A DNA stretch of 64,000 nucleotides, taken from Tetradesmus obliquus (Eukaryota > Chlorophyta > Chlorophyceae > Sphaeropleales > Scenedesmaceae). Below are positions 45,127 to 54,678 of this stretch, one piece after another. The position numbers and the translations under genes are program-made. Under the pieces are notes generated by a model that saw nothing but the letters and a program-made list of their open reading frames with translations, was not told the origin of the DNA and ran no database searches. Within the stretch, counting starts at the first letter, position 1. Each line of letters opens with the position of its first letter. The DNA is taken from NCBI GenBank assembly GCA_030272155.1, contig CP126191.1, positions 5,478,501-5,542,500 on the forward strand. Direction: 5' to 3'.

Positions 45127-46821
45127 TCATGTGGTACAAAGAGGCATGCAGAATTGTTGTACAATGCAAAGAAGCTGCTTTCCGTTCGCGGTTGCCCGGC
45201 CATGTTGTAAGTGATTGCAGGGCACAAACGATTTTTGCCAGCATTTATCCACCGTGGTTAGATGTAGTTTCTGCTGTTGGTTGCAGTAGGTGTCTAGTGC
45301 TGACCATAGAGGACAAAGATCGGCCCCATAGTTGAAGTGATCCTCATGAGGTGTCTGCAAATCGTGGGTCATACAACATTGTAGCGCGTCAACTGAATGA
45401 TTAGGTGTTGCTGCAGCTGCTGCCAGTGGATGCCAGTGGAAGCCAGTCAGGCTGACGTGCTCTGAAGGCATGCAAACCGAGTTGGTTGGGTCCAGGGGGC
45501 AGCAAACAGTGGGGCAAAAGGCCATGTTACCACAGTCACTGGCAGACACCGCACTCATGTTAGGTTGCTGCAGCTTCGACAACTGCTCCACCAACACAGC
45601 AACCTCTTGATGGCTGGCTGCCGGGAGTCTGCTACTGCTGAAGTACGCATGCTGCAACGCTGCTGCAGCTGTTACACGCTGCCGTGGGTTATAGCAGATC
45701 ATCTGCGCCAGCAGGTCCAGGGCAGCTGCTGGTGCATCAGGCAGCAGCTGTGCCAGCGGCTGTCCAGGGTTTGGCCCGAAGCTGATCTTGTGCCAGTCAG
45801 GCAGCTGCTCTGCCTCTGGCCACTGCTGCAGCGTGATGCTGCCCAGCGTCTGCTGCATGTGCGCCAGCTGGTCAATGTCGCTCACCCCTGGTATGAAGGG
45901 AGACAGGCCCAGCATCTCAGCAAACACCATGCCTGCCGCCCAGATGTCTACTGCTGGGCCATAGCTGCGGGAGCCGTACAGCAGCTCAGGCGCGCGGTAC
46001 CAGCGCGTGCCCTGCGCAGCTGTGAGGCAGCCCTGCTGTTGCTGCTGCTGTGCTGCTGCTTGAGCTGGGATGCTGCTGGCGTGGGGGCTGATATGGCCAG
46101 CAGCGCACTGCTGCTGGTCAAAGTGCGGTTGCTGCTGCTGGTCGGGCGCAACACCAGGCTGCAGCTGGATCCGCCTACTGCTACTAGCGGGTTGCTGCTC
46201 TTGTTCCTGATGCGCGTGGCGGCAGCACCCTTGCCGATGTGAGGTGCTTGCTTCCTGGCCTGCTGCTGCTGCTGCTGCCGTTGTTCCTGCTGAAGCTGCG
46301 TCTGCTGGGGTGACGCAGCAGCATACAATGGCTCTGGCCAGGCCAAAGTCTGCCAGCTTGGTCTGGCCAGCTGCAGCGAGGAGCAGGTTTGACGGTTTCA
46401 CATCCCTGTGCATCAGGCCACAGGCATGCACTGCCGCCAGTGCCTGCAGCAACTGCTGCATGACGCACTTCACGAAGCTGTCTGGAAGGTGGTAGTTTGT
46501 AGCACCAAGTACTGCTGCTAGGTCTGTCCTGCAGAGCTCTTGAACAAGGTAGCAGCAGGGGCCGTCCCTGGCTACATCCAGCAGGCTGACTATGTTGGGA
46601 TGCTGCAGCTGTTGCAGGGCTCCCATCTCCCTAGCAATAGGTTGGGGCAGGTCTTGCTCGTGATCTCGCAGGTACAATTGCTTAACAGCGTATTGTTGCT
46701 GTGTGGCTGGATCCTCTGCAAGCAGCACCTCGCCAAAGGCGCCATGTCCTAGAACCTTGACCACCCTGTACTGCCTGCCAGTGGTCCGGCTTGAGACCAT
46801 TTCGCGAGATAGCAAAGACAT
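45127..46821 (-). CDS. CDK20: CDK20/CCRK-like kinase (LF2-type)
   Basis: A continuous frame of 564 residues from the ATG at 46821. Motifs: GHGAFGEV, AVKQLYL, a PSTAIRE-like PIAREMGALQ, HRDVKPSNLL, DFGLARA, GTRWYRAPELLYG and DIWAAGMVFAEML. The C-lobe matches CDK20 closely: PFIPGVSDIDQLAHM, LPDWHKISF, LPDAPAAALDLLAQM, HAYFSSSRLPA. CDK20 (LF2 in Chlamydomonas) controls cilium length and cell-cycle entry by activating ICK/MAK kinases. Between DFG and APE it has about 120 residues instead of about 29, a Gln/Ala-rich insertion that starts with GTATGC and ends with GCGCAG, so it could be an in-frame intron. The last 150 residues after the kinase fold are unlike CDK20 and may be non-conserved tail or 3' UTR read-through. 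Both ends need transcript evidence. Confidence 0.88.
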   Translation of the reverse strand: MSLLSREMVSSRTTGRQYRVVKVLGHGAFGEVLLAEDPATQQQYAVKQLYLRDHEQDLPQPIAREMGALQQLQHPNIVSLLDVARDGPCCYLVQELCRTDLAAVLGATNYHLPDSFVKCVMQQLLQALAAVHACGLMHRDVKPSNLLLAAAGQTKLADFGLARAIVCCCVTPADAASAGTTAAAAAAGQEASTSHRQGCCRHAHQEQEQQPASSSRRIQLQPGVAPDQQQQPHFDQQQCAAGHISPHASSIPAQAAAQQQQQQGCLTAAQGTRWYRAPELLYGSRSYGPAVDIWAAGMVFAEMLGLSPFIPGVSDIDQLAHMQQTLGSITLQQWPEAEQLPDWHKISFGPNPGQPLAQLLPDAPAAALDLLAQMICYNPRQRVTAAAALQHAYFSSSRLPAASHQEVAVLVEQLSKLQQPNMSAVSASDCGNMAFCPTVCCPLDPTNSVCMPSEHVSLTGFHWHPLAAAAATPNHSVDALQCCMTHDLQTPHEDHFNYGADLCPLWSALDTYCNQQQKLHLTTVDKCWQKSFVPCNHLQHGRATANGKQLLCIVQQFCMPLCTT

Positions 46822-47009
46822 GATTAGTTATCATCTAATGCTGAATCACGTTACTGCGCAGTTGCGAGGTCATTTCAAACGAAGAATCAGCAACATTGTC
46901 AGTGAAGGGTTTGGGGCAAGGGCTTCACGTTTCAACTTCGTTCGTGAGTCTTACAGTTTGCTGCTGAGGCACCCGTCGAGCTGTTGAAACTTCAGCTCCA
47001 CATGGGACA
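46822..47009. promoter_or_regulatory. Compact bidirectional promoter region
   Basis: Only 188 bp separate the CDK20-like start (-) from the glycosyltransferase-like start (+). Both core promoters and 5' UTRs must fit here. No element assigned. Confidence 0.45.
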
Positions 47010-48411
47010 ATGAGGCGCAGGACAGCTCCCGTGCTTCAGCTGGTTGTGCTACTGCTGCTTTGCTGCCTGGCACACCTCACAACACCCCAGGAAACCACCA
47101 ACCTGTATGCAGAATGCAAGGGGATTGCTGGGGACTGGATCCCTGAATGCTGGTCAGCCACGTATGCGCAAATCAGCTTTGGAGGCGACAGAACGCTGTA
47201 CTTCACCCCATACCTCAGCAGGTGTGAACTGGTGTGCCTGCACACAAATGCTGTGCACGCGGTTGCTGCTTGTTGTCAGCAGCACAGCAGCACAGAACGA
47301 TGCTGGAGTATTTCGTGATTGTGAACAACAAATCCGTCAGGGGTTGGTTGATAGAAGCCTCGCTGAGTCAGCAGTTGCTGGCCGCACTTTGCTGCTGCAG
47401 GCGCTGGGGCAATGCCCTGTCGCCATACTGGCAAGCCAGGGCCCTGGCACTGATAGCTGGCCAGGGCTTTGATGCCTACGAAGGCTTTGAGGGTGGCTGG
47501 ATGCAGCACCTGCCCAAGAAGCTGCCACCAACCACCTGCCCAGAGCTAGGGCGGTTCAAGGAGGCGTGTGATCAGTGTAAGCAGCGTTTGCTGGAGCCTG
47601 CTCTGTTTGGAAACTCTGTTGTTTGCTTCTGCTTCACCTTGTGTTTAATCATCAGCAGAAGCAGCGCCTTGCGGGCAGAACAATCGCACAGCCAGTACTG
47701 CTGTCCCCTAGTTGCCTGCTGAGCCACTTACACCGGGCACCTCACTCCACCCTGCCCCTTGCAGGCGACAGCGACAGCTGGCTGTACGCGCACCGCTGCC
47801 ATGGCGCCTGGCAGCAGATCCGGCCCACAATCATCAACGACACGCATGCAGCTGTACAGGCCTGGCTGCAGGCCAGCAAGCAGCAGCAGCAGCAGCCCAG
47901 CTTCAGCCCTGGGGACGTCGTCATACAGTCCAGGTGCAGTGAAGACACGCTGCTCAGCCACCCAGAGTTTGGCCCAGTGGGCTTCTCCTTCTTCAACGGC
48001 ATAGATGCAGCAGCAACGAAGGCCATTTACATTGTGGCGCAGCCAGGCAAGCAGCTGCCGGCATGCGCTGCCATCCGCGCGGCAAAGGTGAAGCACCTGG
48101 AAGCACGCTACCCAAAGGCCAGCGTGCAGGTGGTTGGCGGCAAGCTGGAAGAAGACTTCCTCCGGCTGCTGTTTGCGCCGGTGCTGTTCAAAGACGCGCA
48201 GAGCTCGTTTGGCCTGTGGGCCGCACTCGGCAACAAGGGGCAGGTGTTCAGTGTGCCCATGCTGCCGCTGTACACCAATGTGACCACGCCAGACCTGGGC
48301 GGGGGCTGGCATTGGGTGGCGGCGCCAGTACTGTACCCCAGTGTGGCTGCAGCAGCAGGCATCGCAAAGAATGACAGCGAGGTGCTAATGAAGTGGCTGC
48401 AGGAACATTGA
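47010..48411 (+). CDS. Secretory-pathway glycosyltransferase-like protein
   Basis: Three exons (47010-47221, 47401-47576, 47765-48411) give 344 residues with matching phases. The N-terminus is a signal peptide or type II anchor (APVLQLVVLLLLCCLAHL). After it come SRRWGNALSPYWQARALALIAG, resembling the N-lobe GNRL...ARALA motif of fucosyltransferase-fold enzymes, then GDVVIQSRCSEDTLLSHPEFG and a C-terminal EEDFLRLLFAPVLFKDAQSSFGLWAAL, the nucleotide-sugar-side pattern seen in related algal proteins. Several Cys suggest lumenal disulfides. I infer a Golgi or ER glycosyltransferase-like fold; donor and acceptor are unknown and activity is not established. A 33 bp duplication repeats the last codons and the stop. 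The ATG at 47010 is the first in frame. Confidence 0.65.
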
Positions 48412-48442
48412 GGTGCTGATGAAGTGGCTGCAGGAACATTGA
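48379..48442 (+). repeat. Direct duplication spanning the stop codon
   Basis: A 33 bp block ending in gtggctgcaggaacattga occurs twice in a row, the second copy (about 48412-48442) one base different from the first. The second copy would again encode the C-terminus and stop but lies after the first stop. Confidence 0.9.
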
Positions 48443-49800
48443 GGCGGCTGGGTGCCGTGATAAGCTGCTGACGTGCAAGGGAAAGTGCATAGACAGCTGC
48501 AGCTCAGCTAGAACCGGCGGCGCAGGCCCCTGTGGCAGTGCCGCAGCAGTGCTGCGGTCTTGCAGTTGCGGCGGGAAGTGACTGCAAGGGTGAAGCAAGG
48601 TGAGCCAATGGGCGGTAGAGCAGGCTGCAAGGTGAAGGGTGCGAGGCTGCATGAGCTACAGGCGCGTAGCAGTGCTTTGACGTGCTGTCCAGCAGTTCCA
48701 GCAGCATTGCATACACACCAGCGCTAGAACAAGTGCTTGATTTGTCACACATCGCAGTATGTGCTGCTCATCTCACAACCTTAGGAAGTGAGCATTTCGG
48801 CGCACATGACGCAGCTGTGCATGCAATGGTTACCTGCTGCCTTGCTCAACCTGCCCTGCAAGGTGATCCGCAGTGGCTGGCCCCTGGCTGCTTACCTTGC
48901 AACAGAGTAGACTCACGCACAGTAAGAGTATCCGGGTGCTGTTTGCAGGCATTTTGACGACATAAACTTGCCGACACCTGCGCCTGCGGCCATCCTAGTC
49001 CCACGGTATGCACAGGGCTCGCGGGGGCAGTCCAGCAATCAGGCCTACACGCTGTGATGGACTGCCATTGGCTAGGCTATGCCATGTCAGCCTGGTGCCT
49101 GGAGGAGGCCAGAGTTACTGTAGACCCCAACATGCCTGGTGCAACAGTTGCTCTCACTCTGAAGTGTGCTTGTGCAGTGTGTTTGTTGCTGGCCTGCGGC
49201 AAGGTTGGATCCTGTCACTACCAGTGTGTGGATGTATTTTCCAAATGTTTCGCTTCACAGAGCAGCGGTTGACCATGCACTGGCCAGCGCATGTCATGGC
49301 AGCCGCAGTCGTGCTGGCTGCTTGACGCCTGTGCACATGCAAAACAACCGTGTGAAGGCGGTGGTCATGGTTCTGCCACGCATGTGTTGTACTACAACAG
49401 TAGTACTGCTGAACAGGACTTTGGCCAGAGATGCATTCAACAATTGTAATACTGTTACAATGATGTCAAGGGTGTCCATGGACTGCCTTTCCCCCAAACC
49501 ATCAACTATCAGAAAAAAGTAAACTGTGCGCAAGCCTTGCTGTGCAGGCCAAGACGCTTTGTCCCACGGTCCGGCCTTTACGGCGCGAAACTTTGCAGTG
49601 CATGCTACCATGTACGAGGCACGTGTGCTGCGGTGCTATGCAGCAACAGGTACACAAGCTGGCTCCCAATCCTGGCAAAATCGTATTGGCAATGTGCCGT
49701 GATGCATAAAAACTTTTAGCCTGCTATGCATATGTCGGACACGACTGCCGCCAAGGCAGGCTGGGCCACACAGAAACAGGCTGCAGGGCTCTGCCAGCCA
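48443..49800. other. Convergent intergenic region, 1.4 kb
   Basis: It lies between the glycosyltransferase-like gene and the reductase gene. A few short ORFs but no splice chain or domain. Contents beyond two 3' UTRs are unknown. Confidence 0.4.
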
Positions 49801-51632
49801 TCACAGCTTGCTCCTAGGCGCTGCCCCGCTGCTGCTGCCTCCTGCTTTTGCTGTGCCGACCTGCCTGCTGCTGGACTCCACCTTGCGTGACACCTGCGAC
49901 ACCATGCCCCGCGGCACCAGCTGCGGCCTGTGCAGCCACGCGCCACCATCCACCACCAGCGTCTCACCACTGACAAACCTGCGACAGCAGCAGCAGCGGC
50001 AGCAAGCAGTGGTGGTACAGCAGGGCGGCAGTTCACGGCCCGCACGGTGAGGTCCATGTACATTGCTGTGTATTGCACCTCAGCCACAAGAAGCAGCACC
50101 TCTGTCACTGGCGGTCAGCAGGACCTTAGATGACCATCTCCCATGCAGCTGCAAACAACCCTAGCACAGCGCGCAAAACCACGCCCAGCGCCCTCCGAAG
50201 TATGATGGTGGGGCTGCTGCATGCAAGAGCATGATACACGGTTGTTTATCAACAGCACAGCGCACACACACGAGAGCAAAGATGCCCTCTGCACATCGTG
50301 CCGCACCTGCCCGCGCTTGATGCCAGGTACACGCAGGCCAGCGCGATGTCTCCCTTGTCGCCCATGCGCCCCAGCGGCACCGCAGCAGTGACCACCTGCT
50401 CCATGCTGGCCTCCTCACCGGGAGCAAGCTTGGACATGCCTGCAGGGCAGCAGCGCGGCAGAAGCACACAATGGATAAGGAGTAACGCAGCTGCCCAGCA
50501 TCCTAAATTGCTGCTGTGAAGCTGAGCAAAGCCCGCGCCATGCCTTGCCTAGCTGTGCAGCATCTGCCACATGTATGTGCTTTCACAAACAGCAGCTTGC
50601 GGCGCACCTGCTGTGCCGCGGATGGGCCCTGGCGCCACGCCGTTCACGCGTATGCCGTACTCGCCCCACTCCAGCGCCAAGCTACGCGTGATGCTGTCTA
50701 CTGCTGCCTTGGCTGCCGAGGCGTGCACCTGGTACCATGTGGCGCCGTAGTGCAGCGTGGCGCTGATGTTGATGATGACGCTCTCGCTGTTCTGCTTCAG
50801 CGCCTCAAACGCTGCCCTGCTCATTGTGAAGGTGCCGACTGCATCAATCTCCATCACTGCAGGTGCGGCAGGGCGAGAAACAGGCAGGCCCAGGGTCGTC
50901 ACACCAGCAGGCGAGGCATGTGAGCACCAGCTGCTGCTGCTGGACTTTTGCTGCCTGCATGCCATACACAATGCGCGCGTTTCATGTCAGAATCCTAGAC
51001 ACAGCGAGCAGCGTGGCTGTGCTGGCTGCCTCACCTGTCCGGAAGCCGCCCTGCGAGAGCTCTGCTGCATTGGCTAGGAAGTTGCCTGCCGCGCAGTTGA
51101 CCAGGATGTCTATGCTGCCAAACATCTTGCAGGTGGTCGCCACCCAGTCCGCGCAGGCGTCCGCACTGCGCACATCGCCCTGCAGGCCAGCTGCTGTGAT
51201 GCCTAACGCCTGCAGCTCTGCCACTGCGCCATCTAGCACTGCCTTGCGCCTGCCAGTGATGACCACGGAGCACCCATGCAGGCCTGCAGTAGCACCAGTT
51301 GCAGGAATAGGCGGAGATGACGGAACAGGTTGCGAGTTGGGCGTTGGTTGACATGCGTGGACGTGCATATGTGGCCGGCAGCAGCAGCAGCAGCAGCAAC
51401 GGCGACAAGAGTGGCATGGTGCAGCATCTCACCTAGCTGCTTAGTGATCTCCAGACCTATGCCAGAGCTTCCACCTGTTACCAGAGCCACCTGTACGTGT
51501 GCAGGAGGTCATTGGCAAGCTTAATGGTATTGCAGGAGCTGGCTTCGGTGGTTTGCCACGTCACCATCACTCTGCTGCCGAGGCTCACACCTTGCCACTC
51601 AGCGCATCTACTTTAAACGGTGAATCGACCAT
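49801..51632 (-). CDS. DECR2: Peroxisomal 2,4-dienoyl-CoA reductase (SDR family)
   Basis: Six exons (51632-51591, 51490-51433, 51283-51035, 50856-50608, 50439-50307, 49978-49801) give 302 residues, all phases closing. The enzyme uses NADPH to reduce 2,4-dienoyl-CoA during beta-oxidation of unsaturated fatty acids. Motifs: KVALVTGGSSGIGLEI (Rossmann TGxxxGIG), CSVVITGRR, GDVRSADACADWV, DILVNCAAGNFLA, then the DECR-type active site: INISATLHYGATWYQVHASAAKAAVD. The tail has PLGRMGDKGDIA and GETLVVDGGAWL. The last residues are SKL, the canonical PTS1 peroxisomal import signal. The ATG at 51632 starts MVDSPFKVDALSG, close to the animal enzyme. Its divergent neighbour is the VASt protein. Confidence 0.96.
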
Positions 51633-52023
51633 CGTATAAAACGGTTGCTTCCGTAGTTCGGCGTCCAGCTGAAAGTGCACTGTTGGCACGACACACTGCG
51701 ACACTCTGAACTTGTGATACTACAGAACTAGGCAGAAGTTATAGCAAGTCGGTCACTGCACGGATGGATTGATTTGATCCAGGACTGCTGTGCGTCAGAG
51801 TGCAAGAACCCCAGTCAAGCGAAGGACACATCAGAAGTGCGCCTCTGTGAGGTCACTAATACGTGCCCTGGCTTTCTCACTGACAATTACACACACAATC
51901 AGTATTAATCGGCATCACGGACTGCAGACAACTACGTACACGGGCATTGCAATCAGGCTTGCTGCCCTGACCCTGCATGTCTCGTGCAGTTGAGTTTGCG
52001 CGGCTTGTTGAGGCAGGGAGGCC
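51633..52023. promoter_or_regulatory. Divergent intergenic region, reductase / VASt protein
   Basis: About 390 bp between head-to-head starts, comparatively AT-rich in the middle. Probably holds both promoters; no named element. Confidence 0.4.
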
Positions 52024-54307
52024 ATGACAGTGACACCTGCAACTGCCTGGCCACCAGGCAACGAGCAGCCCAAGGTGTTGCTGCACCTGTTGGTGCAGTG
52101 CAGCGTTGACGCGCTGTGGGAGGACTTTTTTGGATCTTACCCAGAGGTTCAGGTAAACTCTCAAGTACTCTCCTGTATGCTTTAGTACGCCACAGATGTC
52201 GTTAGGTGTACACCCCAACCAACCTGCTGCTGGTGTGTTTGTGTGCAGGCCAAGCTCCACAAGCAGCGGAATGACAGCAACTGCGCAGGTACCTGAAGCT
52301 GCGCCAGTGCATGCATGAGCAGCAGCCAGCCACAGTCAGCACCTGAAAGGCACACAGCACTCCCTTCTTGAAGCATACATTGCAATCTGTCTGTCAGCAT
52401 GCTGCTATTAGGCTTCGGTGTTGTGTTTTTCCATGCATGCCCACCAGGCTGTCATGTTGCTGCTGCGCAGAGTCGCCGTGGGTGTCGCAGCGTGCTGATC
52501 TGCCAGCGCAGCAGTTCCTGTGGCCGGCCCCGCCTGCAGGGGCAGACCCAGGCACGCCTGGCCAGGGCAAGTGCCGCAAGGTGCGCCTTATATGCAGCTG
52601 CAAGTGTCGTGCATGTCCGGTCCTGCAGCTGAAGCAACCTAAGTTGCAGTTGCACATATGGTACCTGAAGTGCTGTGACCTGGCTGGCCGTTGTATCTCG
52701 TGCACTTGACCTATGATTCCGGCTGCAGCAGTTGTTGGCCCGGTACGAAGCTATCACTTTCGGTGCGCTGTGCTGCCGCAGGTGCGCTTTGAGGCTGCTG
52801 CCAGCCTGGCCAGCAAGGCCTTCTCCAGTGAGGAGGTGCAGGTGAGGCGAGGCGGCAGCAGCAGGCAGCAGCAGCAGTGTCTGTTGCAGCTGCAGGCAAG
52901 CAAGCCCAGGGGTGCTGATGCAGAGGTAACGTCTGGTAACGAGGCATTCTATGCTTCTGCCAGGCCCGGCAAGTGTGCCATAACCCGCAGCAGCTCAGCA
53001 GCGCACCAGCTGCTCGTGCTAGACATGCTTACAGCCTGCTCACCACCCGCATGCACCTCCTGCCCTGCAGACCGTGCTGTCGTATGCCCCCGGCAGCCAC
53101 TACCTGGTGCAGGCTGAGGTGTCCACCAGTGCCATGTACGGGGACACCTTCACCATCATCAGCCGCACTGCGCTGCTGCAGCGCGGCCCTGGGCAGGCTG
53201 TGGTGCATGTGGCCTATGCAGTGGACTTCAGGCCCAGCCTCAGCCGGCTGATGAAGCCGATGGTGGCCAAGGGCGTGGACGGTGCGTGAGGGATGACTGC
53301 AGCTGGCTGTTGAGGGGTTGGGCAGTTGGCAGCAGTTGACAGCAGTTGGCAGCACTTGGGAGCAGGTTAATGGCAGCAGGAGGGCGCTAGATGGTGAGCA
53401 GCACCGGGCTTTGGCAGTTGGCGGCAGTTGGGTTTTGGTTGTAGTGAGGCGAATGGGCAGCTGGCAGCACGGTGGCAGGCCAAGGCATTACCCAGGCAGT
53501 GATGGCGGGGCTAGCTCTGGTGGCTGCTGCATCAGCAGCACTAAAGCTGAGCAGCTGGAGGCAGCTGGTTGGTGCTGGATCCTGCACATTAAGACTGCAC
53601 ATGCTAGCTGCTTTGCAGCTGGGGTGTTGAGGGTGCATCCTTTGACTGACAAGTGTTGCTGCACTACAGCACTGTGCATTTCAGCAGCGGTGGGTGCGGC
53701 TCACCTGCATGTCCCTGCTGTGCCTGCTGCAGGCGGCATCAGGGGCACCTTTGGCATGCTCAAGAAGCTGCTGCAGGAGCAGTACAGCCTCAAAGACCTG
53801 CCAGAAGCAGCACCAGCACCAACACTGCCAGGGGCAGCGGCAGCAGCAGCAGCCCCTGCCGCAGCTGCGGCTGCTGCAGCATCAGCTGCACCAGCAGCAG
53901 CGGCACCCATCCCAGCGCCAACAGCAGCTGCTGCTGCAGCAGGTGCTGCTGTTGGCATGCCTGCACTGCTCCAGCTTGCGGACTACCTAGTATATCAGGA
54001 GCTGGTGGCGGGGCTGTTACATGTGTCAGACCCAGCAAAGGTGGCCAAAGGCCTCGCCATGTGCCTCACCCTAGGCTTGATACACCTCATCATCACGCTG
54101 CTGCGCCCGCTCACTCGCGGCTGTGCAGCCGTCACGGCAGCAGGCGGCGGCGGGCTGTCTGGGCTGCTGTGCTGGCCTCTGGTTGGCGTGCTGCGTGTGC
54201 CGGACAGCGTGGCTGAGGTGCTGAGCGCGCTGCTGCTGGTGGCGGCAGCCAACAGGCTGCTGGTGGTGGGCATGCAGCTGGCTGCAGCGTGGCTCAGGTG
54301 GGAGTAA
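52024..54307 (+). CDS. VASt-domain membrane protein, possible lipid/sterol transporter
   Basis: Six exons (52024-52152, 52249-52288, 52471-52580, 52782-52841, 53071-53281, 53733-54307) give 374 residues; all phases close. Residues about 15-210 read as a VASt fold: VLLHLLVQCSVDALWEDFFG, an FLW strand, VRFEAAASL, the long SHYLVQAEVSTSAMYGDTFTI and a closing VVHVAYAVDFRPSLSRLMK. VASt domains of Lam/Aster-type proteins move sterols or other lipids at membrane-contact sites. A Pro/Ala linker follows, then hydrophobic segments (GLAMCLTLGLIHLIITLL and VLSALLLVAAANRLLVV) that anchor it. No GRAM domain is visible upstream. The assignment rests on fold-like pattern and order, so it is moderately sure; lipid and membranes are unknown. 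Confidence 0.65.
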
Positions 54308-54678
54308 GATGAGGACACATGAGCATGACAGCTTAGGGAGTGGTCCTGGCTAGCAGCTTGGCTGTTGGTACATTTGGTCAACTGTAGCTTTTTAAGCAGC
54401 CTTCAACCACGCAGCTGGAGCCTGCAATATGCCATGCCTATGCAGCTGTATTCTGCTGCACATCAGTACTGCATTGCGCCTCACCCTATCACGCGGCACT
54501 CTGCTACTTTTCGTACTGTTTCACAGCATCACAATCAACATGTGTACGCTTGCAGATGCCTGCTCACCACACCTCTGCATGATCCTGTTGCTGCTGCTGC
54601 TGCAGTGCTCAAACTGCTGCTGCGCCTGCACATCAGCTGCTGGCAGCGTCTGATGAAGCCAACTCCTCTGCAGCAGCG
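54308..54678. other. Intergenic region
   Basis: A short gap between two codirectional genes. Its end has a CTG-rich stretch before the proposed start of the dysferlin-domain gene, and a 5' exon of that gene could be hidden here. Confidence 0.35.
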
